A stretch of 64,000 nt of DNA from the NCBI GenBank assembly GCA_034111645.1, contig JAWUWW010000022.1, positions 62,001 through 126,000 of the forward strand, read 5' to 3'. Each line of letters starts with the position of its first letter. Position 1 is the first letter of the stretch. Under the pieces are notes generated by a model. It was not told the DNA's origin. It was given only the letters and a program-made list of their open reading frames with translations, and did no database searches. This stretch comes from CANLBN01 sp034111645 (GTDB lineage: Bacteria > Pseudomonadota > Gammaproteobacteria > Pseudomonadales > Cellvibrionaceae). Position numbers and translations under genes: made by a program. Shown piece by piece: positions 1-8,645 of the stretch.

Positions 1-1
1 T

Positions 2-427
2 GGTCTTGCAGGTTTCGGACACGTTCCAACCTATCAATTGTCAGGTGGTATGCAACAGCGTGTCGCATTAGCCCGCTGCTTGATAAACGATCCAGATTTG
101 ATCCTTATGGATGAACCATTAGGTGCTCTTGACGCTCTTACACGCGAAAAAATGCAATCTCTTGTGTTAAAAATTTGGAAAGAGACCGGTAAAACAATCA
201 TGATCATCACCCACTCAGTTGAAGAGGCGCTGCTATTGGGCGAGCGATTATTTGTGATGGCGCCAAGGCCTGGACGCCTTCATAAGGAATATCATCTGCC
301 TTTTGCTGAGCAAGGTCTGACTCAAGATCTCAGAGTGATTAAAGGCACTAAAGAATTTGGTGAAAAACGCGAAGAGATTCTCTCCATGATCTGGAACATG
401 GAAGAAGAAATAATGGGGCAGGTATAA
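2..427 (+). CDS. ABC transporter ATP-binding protein, taurine/nitrate/sulfonate type (5'-truncated by window)
   Basis: The reading frame is open from base 2, so the gene begins outside the window and only about the last 141 codons are visible. The ABC signature LSGGMQQR (38-61), the Walker B segment LILMDEP, the D-loop GALD and the H-loop ITHS are all present, so this is the C-terminal half of a nucleotide-binding subunit; Walker A lies upstream. The LSGGMQQR form and the following permease point to the nitrate/sulfonate/taurine importer family (SsuB/TauB/NrtD). It should energise import through the permease encoded 2 nt downstream. The substrate cannot be told from this piece, and the substrate-binding protein gene would be expected upstream, out of view. 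Confidence 0.9.
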   Translation, partial: GLAGFGHVPTYQLSGGMQQRVALARCLINDPDLILMDEPLGALDALTREKMQSLVLKIWKETGKTIMIITHSVEEALLLGERLFVMAPRPGRLHKEYHLPFAEQGLTQDLRVIKGTKEFGEKREEILSMIWNMEEEIMGQV

Positions 428-429
428 TT

Positions 430-2349
430 ATGATTGAATATCGCGGTTTCATTGTTGGCTTTCTCTTTATAGCCTTACTTATCGCCTGTGTAGTTGCTAC
501 TATTTATGGTCGAAAATTAATCCGTATTGAAAAAACCGACGCTGTGTTTGGTAACCCAGCACGGGCGTTGGGTGGCTGGCATTGGATCATTACCGGTGTA
601 AGCTTTATCTTATTGATTTGGTTCTACTTCTCTTGGGATACTGCACGTGCATTTTACCCTAAATCTGCCAATGAACTCTGCCAGATTGCAAAGTTAGACT
701 ATGCAGTTAATCCAATTCGTTCAGTATTCCCTGTTGATGACGCTTATTTACGCGGCACTAGACTGTTAAAACGAGAGGCGTTACAGCTTGATGGTTTAGA
801 GACACAGGTTGAGTTTTTAGGTCTAAATGTTAGTAAAAAAGAATCTGCATTACAGATTATTAGGTCAATGCGTGAAGCCAAGAATAGCCTAGCGTCAGAG
901 CAATATATAGACTCAAAAACTATCCAACAGCTCACAAGAATTGAGATTCGAATTAACCAACTAACAAAAAATTTAGCGGATCCTAACTACCCCGGCATAC
1001 CGTCAGACGAACAAATAGAATTAGCTAACAATCAGGGTTCATGGGGTGATTCGCGTAATGAAATCCCTATTCATCCTGCAAGTCCTCAGGGCTATAAGTT
1101 CAATGCTGCCGCTAAAGAAATGAAAGAAATTGCTAGCGATTTTAGTCGTATCAAAAATAATAACTCTTATTTCTTAGAGAAAATCGAATTACTAAAAACT
1201 AGTCTTAAGAACTTCGACCAATCAACAGATGCTGCAACAGGCCTTAGCGAAACCGAAATTAATCAACGAAAGGATTTCTCTCAAGTACTAACGCGTGTTC
1301 TAGGACGTATAGACGATGCCTTTATTTTTCCGCCAACTGCACTAGTTGGTGTTGAAACTGCGCTAGCTGCACTTGAAAAAGAACAGCGCTCTCAACAGGG
1401 AGGAATGACGTTAATCAATGCCTTGCTGATGCCTGGTGGACGAATCGAAGCTGGCTCTAGCAATTGTAGCGAACAAGGCTCTGGACGCTGGTTACCGAAA
1501 CCTGCGGATACTTTGGCAACCTTTGCGCGCATAGCTGATCCTAACATTGGTTATAAAGGTCATCCCCTGCTTTGGTACAGAATGAAGCCTTTTGGTGAAA
1601 TGGTTGGATTTATTGTTCCGGATTTTATTGCGGATCTTATACCTGGTGGTTACCCCCGTCATACGGAATCGGGTATAACCAATGAAAACCTTAAAAGTAG
1701 CGTCTATAACTTTGCTACCGGTGACTTTAACTCATTTTCTGTTCCCGTACCCTCTGGTCATGTTTGGGATTCGTTACTTCGGGTATTAGCCGGCCTATTT
1801 TTTGGTATTATTCTGGGTGTCCCACTCGGTTTATTTATGGGCTTATCAAGATTCTGTAAAGGTTTCTTTGATCCTCTAATCGAGCTTTATCGTCCGGTGC
1901 CGCCACTCGCCTGGGCCCCACTTATACTCACAATTTTTGGTATTGGCGACGACGGTAAAATCTTCCTGTTATTTATGGTTGCTTTTGCCATTATGGTTAT
2001 CTCTGCAAGAACCGGCGCTACCGGTACTCAACTATCAAAAATTCATGCCGCTCATTCACTCGGTGCCAACAATCGTCAAATTTTACGTCGCGTGATACTA
2101 CCAAACTCGCTACCTGAGATATTGACCGGTATCCGTATTGCTATTGGCGTATGTTGGGGCACCTTAGTAGCAGCAGAGATGCTAGCGGGTACAACAGGAA
2201 TTGGCTTTGTTGAAAACGTTGCCCGAAAACAATCGGATTATGAAATTATTTGGACAACTATTATTATCTTAGGCTTACTTGGCTTAGTCTTTGATTTAAT
2301 TATGCGCTGGGCAATTAATAAATATATTCCATGGCGAGGCCAAGGTTAA
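430..2349 (+). CDS. ABC transporter permease, TauC/SsuC-like, with a large N-terminal insertion
   Basis: The product has 639 residues. Residues about 440-639 form an ordinary binding-protein-dependent permease domain with several membrane segments and the EAA-loop region (AAHSLGANNRQILRR, about 540-554). Family members are usually 250-300 residues long. Here two N-terminal membrane segments (about 8-25 and 51-68) are followed by about 370 extra residues, largely charged and helical with coiled-coil character at about 110-340, probably periplasmic. The gene starts 2 nt after the ATPase stop, so the two are co-translated. The inserted part may act as a built-in docking or binding domain, which is inference. 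Substrate unknown. Confidence 0.85.
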   Translation: MIEYRGFIVGFLFIALLIACVVATIYGRKLIRIEKTDAVFGNPARALGGWHWIITGVSFILLIWFYFSWDTARAFYPKSANELCQIAKLDYAVNPIRSVFPVDDAYLRGTRLLKREALQLDGLETQVEFLGLNVSKKESALQIIRSMREAKNSLASEQYIDSKTIQQLTRIEIRINQLTKNLADPNYPGIPSDEQIELANNQGSWGDSRNEIPIHPASPQGYKFNAAAKEMKEIASDFSRIKNNNSYFLEKIELLKTSLKNFDQSTDAATGLSETEINQRKDFSQVLTRVLGRIDDAFIFPPTALVGVETALAALEKEQRSQQGGMTLINALLMPGGRIEAGSSNCSEQGSGRWLPKPADTLATFARIADPNIGYKGHPLLWYRMKPFGEMVGFIVPDFIADLIPGGYPRHTESGITNENLKSSVYNFATGDFNSFSVPVPSGHVWDSLLRVLAGLFFGIILGVPLGLFMGLSRFCKGFFDPLIELYRPVPPLAWAPLILTIFGIGDDGKIFLLFMVAFAIMVISARTGATGTQLSKIHAAHSLGANNRQILRRVILPNSLPEILTGIRIAIGVCWGTLVAAEMLAGTTGIGFVENVARKQSDYEIIWTTIIILGLLGLVFDLIMRWAINKYIPWRGQG

Positions 2350-2624
2350 TAGTAAAAATTTATAGTCGGTATTTAAAATTAATTATATCAAAAGCGGCTT
2401 ATTACGGTATTGTATCCCCTTTTAAAATAACAAACTCTTGATTGATAATATCAGTCTATCTATAAATAAACTTATGGTTTTAACTAACTTCGAGTAAAAA
2501 TAACTAGCGTGGTTGCCAACGTTTAGGTAGTTTACCGACACGAGATATTCAAGTATCAAAGATCTAGAATGCAACCTTAATAAAAATAATTAAACAATTA
2601 GTAATCTTTCCATTGGAGAATACA

Positions 2625-4157
2625 ATGCAAATTGGAGTACCTAAAGAAATAGTTGATGGCGAACATCGAGTCGCCACAACGCCTGAAGCCGCTAAAGAAC
2701 TGCAGAAATTGGGGTTTTCTGTGGCAATTCAAGCTGGCGCTGGTGAAGCTGCTAATTTAAGCGATGCTGATTATACCGAAGCTGGTGTTGAAGTGATCAA
2801 ATCCGCCCGAGATCTATGGAAAGGCTCTGACATCATTTTAAAGGTCCGAGCACCAGAAGAAAAAGAGATTAAATACCTAAAAAAAGGCCAGATCATTATC
2901 TCATTTATGGCTCCGGCACAAAGCCCAGAGCTACTTCAAAAATTGGCAGACAAAAAAGTCACTGCGCTTGCGATGGAGACCATTCCTCGGCTCTCGCGCT
3001 CACAAAAAATGGATGCACTTAGCTCTCAAGCAAATATTGCCGGATATCGAGCAATTATTGAAGCAGCACAACACTTTGGCCGTTTTTTTACCGGTCAAAT
3101 TACTGCTGCCGGTAGAGTCCCGCCAGCAAAAGTACTCGTTATTGGTGCCGGTGTAGCAGGCCTTGCTGCTATTGGCACGGCTAGAAGTATGGGTGCTATT
3201 GTACGCGCCTTTGATACTCGTCCAGAAGTGAAAGAACAAGTAGAAAGTATGGATGGCGAATTCCTGATGCTTGAATTTGAGGAAGATGGTAGTGGCGAAG
3301 GTGGTTATGCTAAAACCATGAGCCAAGAATTTATTGACGCAGAGATGGCTCTGTTTGCTGAACAAGCTAAGGAAGTTGATATTATCGTAACAACTGCACT
3401 GATTCCTGGCCGCCCTGCTCCTGAATTAATCACGGAAGATATGGTTAAATCAATGCGCGACGGAAGTGTAATCGTTGATCTTGCTGCGGCTATGGGTGGT
3501 AACTGTAAGTTAACAGAAGCTGATAAAGTTGTGGTTAAGCATGGCGTTAATATTATTGGTTATACTGATCTCCCAAGTCGCCTAGCCACACAATCTAGTC
3601 AGTTATATTCGACCAACCTTCGTCATCTTCTAAGCGATATGACACCAGAAAAAGATGGTAATGTTGTTATTAATTTTGATGATGAAGTCGTTCGGGGTGC
3701 AACGGTAGTTAAAGAGGGTGAAATTACTTTTCCGCCACCGCCACCAAAGCTATCGGCTGCACCAGCAAAAAAACCAGCGGCCGCTGTTGTTGAAGCTAAA
3801 AAGCCAAAGGCGCCTAACAAATTTGCACCCTGGATTCCTTTTATTATCGGCACGCTAGCCTTAATAGGATTAGGTTCGACTGCCCCCGATTCATTCATGT
3901 CACACTTTACAGTTTTTGTATTGTCGTGTTTTGTAGGCTACATGGTTATCTGGAATGTTTCTCCTTCACTGCATACGCCGTTAATGAGCGTTACCAACGC
4001 GATTAGTAGCATTATCATTATTGGTGCTCTGCTACAAATTTCTTCTCCAGATCCTTGGGTGATTATCTTGGCTGGCATTGCTGTATTAATTACAAGTGTC
4101 AATATCGTCGGTGGTTTTGCGGTAACACAGCGCATGCTCGACATGTTTAAGAAATAG
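2625..4157 (+). CDS. pntA: NAD(P)+ transhydrogenase (proton-translocating) subunit alpha
   Basis: Membrane transhydrogenase alpha subunit: it binds NAD(H) and, with PntB, couples hydride transfer between NADH and NADP+ to proton entry. The start is ATG 2625, with GGAG at 2615-2618 as ribosome site; a TTG 12 nt upstream overlaps that site and is rejected. The resulting 510 residues equal the E. coli PntA length. The Rossmann motif GAGVAG is at 174-179 with an acidic D197 after the second strand. A proline/alanine-rich linker at about 370-395 leads to the membrane part (about 400-510). It is the fused single-chain form, not the split PntAA/PntAB of some bacteria. pntB follows after 68 nt. Confidence 0.96.
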   Translation: MQIGVPKEIVDGEHRVATTPEAAKELQKLGFSVAIQAGAGEAANLSDADYTEAGVEVIKSARDLWKGSDIILKVRAPEEKEIKYLKKGQIIISFMAPAQSPELLQKLADKKVTALAMETIPRLSRSQKMDALSSQANIAGYRAIIEAAQHFGRFFTGQITAAGRVPPAKVLVIGAGVAGLAAIGTARSMGAIVRAFDTRPEVKEQVESMDGEFLMLEFEEDGSGEGGYAKTMSQEFIDAEMALFAEQAKEVDIIVTTALIPGRPAPELITEDMVKSMRDGSVIVDLAAAMGGNCKLTEADKVVVKHGVNIIGYTDLPSRLATQSSQLYSTNLRHLLSDMTPEKDGNVVINFDDEVVRGATVVKEGEITFPPPPPKLSAAPAKKPAAAVVEAKKPKAPNKFAPWIPFIIGTLALIGLGSTAPDSFMSHFTVFVLSCFVGYMVIWNVSPSLHTPLMSVTNAISSIIIIGALLQISSPDPWVIILAGIAVLITSVNIVGGFAVTQRMLDMFKK

Positions 4158-4225
4158 TAATCACTAAATATTAAAAATTAGTTGCGGCTATCATGTATAG
4201 CGCTATTTAAAAGTTGGAGAAAAAA

Positions 4226-5623
4226 ATGTCTCAAGGTTTAGTTAATGTTGCTTATATAGGAGCAACTATTTTGTTTATTCTCGCCCTAGGTGGTTTAAGC
4301 AAGCAAGAAACAGCTCGTCGCGGTAATCTATTTGGCATGGTCGGTATGTTAATCGCACTTGTCGTTACAATTATTGGCCTAGTGACCAGTAATTATGCAT
4401 TCTTAATTGGTGCATTAGTTATTGGTGGTAGCGTTGGTTTGGTACTTGCTAAAAAGGTTCAGATGACGCAAATGCCAGAACTAGTTGCTATTCTTCATAG
4501 CCTTGTTGGTCTAGCCGCTGTATTAGTTGGTTATGCTAACTTTTTAAGCCACTCAAGCGGCTTAAGTGGTGCCGAACTCACTATTCATCATGTAGAAACT
4601 TACATAGGTATTTTGATTGGTGCGCTTACCTTCTCGGGTTCTGTTGTTGCATATTTAAAACTCAGTGGCAAATGGGGTGGTAAACCTTTATTACTGCCTG
4701 CACGTCACTGGTTAAATCTGTGTTTATTGATACTTGCTATCTATTTTGGCATCCAATTTGTAAGTGATGCCAGTGCTGGTGGCGGCCTAATAGCGCTAAT
4801 GATTATGACAATCGTGGCTTTATTATTTGGTATTCATATGGTGGCCGCTATTGGCGGTGCTGATATGCCAGTTGTTGTATCTATGCTAAATAGCTATTCA
4901 GGTTGGGCTGCAGCCTCTCTTGGATTCTTACTCGCTAATGATCTACTCATTGTAGTTGGTGCACTGGTGGGTAGTAGCGGTGCAATATTATCTTACATTA
5001 TGTGTCGAGCAATGAATCGAAACTTTATCGCTGTTATTGCTGGTGGCTTTGGTTCGGGCACATCAAAAACAGCTGGACCAGCAGCTGAGATAGAAGGAGA
5101 AGTAAACCCTATTAATGTCGAAGAAGTTGCTGATATGGTTAGCAATGCTAAAGAAGTGGTGATTATTCCTGGCTATGGTATGGCAGTTGCTCAGGCGCAG
5201 CATATGGTTAGTGATATTACTAAGTCATTGCGTAAAAAAGGTATCAACGTTCGCTTTGCTATCCACCCTGTTGCGGGTCGTATGCCCGGACATATGAATG
5301 TCTTATTAGCAGAAGCAAAGGTGCCTTACGACATAGTTTTTGAAATGGAGGAAATTAATGCGGACTTTCCCAAAGTTGATGTTTCCATTGTTATTGGCGC
5401 TAATGATATTGTAAACCCAGCCGCGCAAGAGGTACCTGATAGCCCTATTGCTGGAATGCCGGTTCTTGAGCCGTGGAACGGCAAAAATACTATTGTATTG
5501 AAGCGCGGCATGGCTTCAGGTTATGCAGGAGTAGAAAACCCATTATTTTATAAAGAAAATACCAGAATGTTATTTGGCGATGCTAAAGATAGTTTAGAGG
5601 CACTTTATAAGCTTCTGGATTAA
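4226..5623 (+). CDS. pntB: NAD(P)+ transhydrogenase (proton-translocating) subunit beta
   Basis: Beta subunit of the membrane transhydrogenase, carrying the proton channel and the NADP(H) domain. The start is ATG 4226 behind GGAG at 4216-4219; the TTG at 4214 overlaps this site and is rejected. Length is 465 residues (E. coli 462). About 260 hydrophobic residues with eight or nine membrane segments come first, then the NADP-binding domain from about 300 with GYGMAVAQ at about 317-324 and the conserved HPVAGRMPGHMNVLLAEA stretch. It sits in an operon with pntA and ends before a convergent terminator hairpin at 5651-5687. Confidence 0.96.
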   Translation: MSQGLVNVAYIGATILFILALGGLSKQETARRGNLFGMVGMLIALVVTIIGLVTSNYAFLIGALVIGGSVGLVLAKKVQMTQMPELVAILHSLVGLAAVLVGYANFLSHSSGLSGAELTIHHVETYIGILIGALTFSGSVVAYLKLSGKWGGKPLLLPARHWLNLCLLILAIYFGIQFVSDASAGGGLIALMIMTIVALLFGIHMVAAIGGADMPVVVSMLNSYSGWAAASLGFLLANDLLIVVGALVGSSGAILSYIMCRAMNRNFIAVIAGGFGSGTSKTAGPAAEIEGEVNPINVEEVADMVSNAKEVVIIPGYGMAVAQAQHMVSDITKSLRKKGINVRFAIHPVAGRMPGHMNVLLAEAKVPYDIVFEMEEINADFPKVDVSIVIGANDIVNPAAQEVPDSPIAGMPVLEPWNGKNTIVLKRGMASGYAGVENPLFYKENTRMLFGDAKDSLEALYKLLD

Positions 5624-5650
5624 TTATCTGCAGATGATCTCAAATTTATG

Positions 5651-5687
5651 ACAATAAAAAAAGTGCTATGTGCACCTTTTTTATTGT
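5651..5687. terminator. Bidirectional terminator between pntB and the fimL-like gene
   Basis: An inverted repeat of 16 bp with one mismatch (left arm 5651-5666, right arm 5672-5687) and a 5 nt loop. The arms are A-rich on the left and T-rich on the right, as expected for a hairpin that terminates both pntB (+) and the convergent fimL-like gene (-). Confidence 0.75.
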
Positions 5688-5784
5688 CTCGACTTAAATG
5701 ACGACTGGTTAAAATTGATTGTTTATTATGAACCTAACCTATAATGACTATACCTTTTATGTTAACAGATCATATTCTATTCAG

Positions 5785-7542
5785 TTAATTCTTAGCAGCA
5801 GTGTGAATCACACCATAACCTAGAGCGGCCAAACTTTCTTCGGCAATAATCAGTGTATCTGCACTAATGTATTTATCAACCTTCATACAATCTAAATAAT
5901 ATTCAAGACAGATAATTGTATCGGCAAAAGTTTCTAACATATGGTCTAGGGCCGCAGGGGGAGTATTAGATAGCAAGCAACCTTCAACAAACTTAATAGA
6001 GCTTGCCAAAATCTCTGCGGCTCTAGGTAGCTCTAAAACAATCATTCCACCACGGACACTATTCATAGTTTTAGCGACATTTTTGATATGCACGCGATCA
6101 TATGATGACTCTGAAAAAGAACTTAATGCTCTTTTCATTAAGTTTAATCCTGTTTCTGCCTCTTCTAGAACAACTAATTGAGCACCTGCTAAATGGCTGT
6201 TTAGAATCATATCGTGACGAGACTGATCATTGATTGCCGATAATTTTTCATCCGAAAAATTTGAATTGATAATACTATCCAACACACTCTCAACATAAAG
6301 AAAGGCATCTGCAACATCCATCAGCTCTTTAGTATCGGGATATTCACCTGATTCTTTCCAAACTGCTAATTTCTGCAATTGCTGGCTCATTGTCTCAGCG
6401 GCAGACTTTAACCCTACAACTCCAAGAATATCTCGAATTTTAGTAATACTTATAATAAAGTCATCACTGTTTTCAAGGATAGACGAATTATTTTCAGCAC
6501 TATTTTCAATAACTTCTTTAGCGATACGTAATTCACCTTTTAAGGTGTCTACAACCGAGCTAACTGTACTCGCACTTGGACCTGTTAGGACTGCTGACTC
6601 GTTAATTCGGTCTTGTTCTGTATAGCTAAGATTGTCAAATCCAAAAGACTTAACAATTTTTACAAAAGGCTCTTCATCAATATTTGAAAGCGCAATATAG
6701 TAAGCCATTTCTATTAGGTAATCTTGGTCAGTCACATGGCTAAAACCCGCTTGACCTTCTTTTTCGATACGCCTAAATTCTTTATCAAAATGGCTTAACA
6801 AACGTTTACGCTCCAAGGTAAGTGCCATCTCCTTTTTAAGAAATACATCTATTAAATGACAAGCCAACCACCAAAAGGTTTGATTAGGTTGGCCCTTTGC
6901 GTGAACAGTTAGCTTTCTAAGAGCACGTTTCATTAACTCTAGTGACGTTTTAACACGTAGTTCTTTGATAACGCCCAACAATCCAATTTGATACATATGA
7001 CGGAAACGTTTGGCCATGCCTTCAAGAGTCTCGCCTTCGGGGACAATAACCGCCTGTTTATTATTAGAAGGTAAAGTAAAGTTTGAAGATACACCTGTAA
7101 AATAGCTCTCCCACATAATGGGTTGGCGATTTGAAATACGAATTTCATTAATATAAGGAATCATTAAGGCGGGCATACCCCACTCTTTTTGAAGGGCATA
7201 TTCAAAGTAACAAGATAAAACAAAAAACCCTTTTGTTAGCGCAGATAATTTTTCATCTCCTAAAGGAACACCATCTGCACTTATTTTTTGTGCGGTATAT
7301 AATAGCTCTCCAGCGACCTCACATGCACCCGCTAATTCAATAAGATCTAAACTACCACGAATTTGTTGCAATGACGCAATACATGAGTTTAATAGCTTTA
7401 TATTTTCTCGATCGCTAACAAACCCTTCTAATTGAGTAGCCGCTTGCTCTATTGTTATGATCAGTTCATCACGCACAACATGTAATGATGTTAAATTAAT
7501 TTTGTGATTATTATGCAAGGTACCATCCTCTTTGAATAACAT
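5785..7542 (-). CDS. FimL-like protein, homologous to the Hpt-like N-terminal part of ChpA/PilL
   Basis: The 585-residue product lacks membrane segments and consists of helical modules. The opening segment (DELIITIEQAATQLEGFV, then LQQIRGSLDLIEL) matches the Hpt-like repeats of ChpA and the Pseudomonas scaffold FimL, which influences twitching, type IV pili and cAMP synthesis by CyaB. The phosphorylatable histidine of a true Hpt site is replaced by Gln59 (QQIRG), and a later module has Asn (NSVRG), so it is probably a non-phosphorylated scaffold. There is no kinase or response regulator next to it. The length agrees with FimL as I remember it (about 570 residues). The start ATG has only a weak ribosome site. 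Confidence 0.7.
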   Translation of the reverse strand: MLFKEDGTLHNNHKINLTSLHVVRDELIITIEQAATQLEGFVSDRENIKLLNSCIASLQQIRGSLDLIELAGACEVAGELLYTAQKISADGVPLGDEKLSALTKGFFVLSCYFEYALQKEWGMPALMIPYINEIRISNRQPIMWESYFTGVSSNFTLPSNNKQAVIVPEGETLEGMAKRFRHMYQIGLLGVIKELRVKTSLELMKRALRKLTVHAKGQPNQTFWWLACHLIDVFLKKEMALTLERKRLLSHFDKEFRRIEKEGQAGFSHVTDQDYLIEMAYYIALSNIDEEPFVKIVKSFGFDNLSYTEQDRINESAVLTGPSASTVSSVVDTLKGELRIAKEVIENSAENNSSILENSDDFIISITKIRDILGVVGLKSAAETMSQQLQKLAVWKESGEYPDTKELMDVADAFLYVESVLDSIINSNFSDEKLSAINDQSRHDMILNSHLAGAQLVVLEEAETGLNLMKRALSSFSESSYDRVHIKNVAKTMNSVRGGMIVLELPRAAEILASSIKFVEGCLLSNTPPAALDHMLETFADTIICLEYYLDCMKVDKYISADTLIIAEESLAALGYGVIHTAAKN

Positions 7543-8362
7543 TTACAGCCAATTAACATAATGTTAAGAGAGAGAAAAAGCTAAATATTTTATACAAATC
7601 ACCTTTTTACTAACTTACTTGTGACACACTTCTCAAACTAGAAAGAATCTGCAATCAGGCATGGCTAATAATAAAAATGGCCTAATAAATAATTTCACTT
7701 ATTTACAGTTAGAACAGCTTATCAACTGATTATACATAAAATATGCGTTATAACTACTATGTAAAAACAGATTTAGCTCTATAAAACATACAATAATTAG
7801 CAAGGAGTTAAAGGCCTGCCTTCATAGTTTAGGAGGCAAACTAAAAGTCGAAATAGTGTTGTTTACTATTGCTCCTAAGTTTTAAATTGAACCTCAATAA
7901 ATTACGCCTTTTTAGCAAACAGTTAAGCATTACTCTGAATATCAAGCTAGCAAATTCGCTAAGTATCAACCGGTACTACAGTTAATAGCTCTTCACCTTA
8001 TTCTAGTTAAACTAGCCTGTTCATTAATCCAGTTTACAAAATGCCAGAACGTGCAGTCATAATAAATAAGGTGCTAGTTAATGACTTTTGATATTAATTA
8101 TTAGAGACAGGATTGAGGAATACTATTTGGTAAAAATATTATATGAAGTGGGGGGATGATCAATATTAAAAACGGGATCGATGTTTCGCAACAGGGACAG
8201 GCTGATTGAATAGAAATAATAAATTACTGATTTTACAAGCAGATCAATAGTGCAAACTAGTTGTTATGTAATTTAAATAACGGTCGAGCTGACCAGAACT
8301 TTTAGCTTAAATAATAGTGCCAATAAGAATAGATCACGTATTAAGACAACTTCAGCTCTTGA
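7543..8362. other. 820 bp gene-poor AT-rich gap with one nested hairpin
   Basis: No credible reading frame or RNA family was recognised. The right part is the 3' side of nqrM and the left part is the promoter side of the fimL-like gene. The one structure seen is nested: arms TTAGGAG 7829-7835 / CTCCTAA 7872-7878 outside, and AATAGT 7852-7857 / ACTATT 7865-7870 inside. Nothing else stands out by eye. Confidence 0.4.
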
Positions 8363-8614
8363 TTACTCTTTTTTATCAGACGCCTTCATCGCATTAACGG
8401 CTAAATTAGCTTTTTGGGTCGTATCATTTATTTGTTCATTGCATTTAGCTGGGTCATCACCGCAAATATCACAGGTATAATTTTTTTCGCCTAAAGCCGC
8501 TCCAATACCACCGCAGGAACCCGTAATAGGCTTACGACCAAAAATAACCCCCACAGAAGTAGCGAGAATAACAAAGGCTAACAATAAAAATACAAGTAAT
8601 AGTGTGGTGATCAT
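8363..8614 (-). CDS. nqrM: NqrM, maturation factor of Na+-NQR
   Basis: A small protein (83 residues from ATG 8614) with an N-terminal membrane helix (about 2-22) and a cysteine-rich cytoplasmic part: SCGGIG, then CDICGDDPAKC. This is the NqrM (formerly DUF539) pattern, needed for the iron centre between NqrD and NqrE in the NQR complex. A TTG at 8620 would lie too close to the AGGAG site (8625-8629); ATG 8614 has a normal 8 nt spacer. It lies 31 nt downstream of apbE and ends the leftward nqr operon, the order typical of gammaproteobacteria. Confidence 0.92.
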   Translation of the reverse strand: MITTLLLVFLLLAFVILATSVGVIFGRKPITGSCGGIGAALGEKNYTCDICGDDPAKCNEQINDTTQKANLAVNAMKASDKKE

Positions 8615-8645
8615 GGTCAATGCTCCTATACATCATGCTTATATG

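Noticed and set aside
3000..3365. 121-codon antisense frame inside pntA
   Set aside because: Lies fully within the strongly supported pntA; composition is that of the complementary strand.
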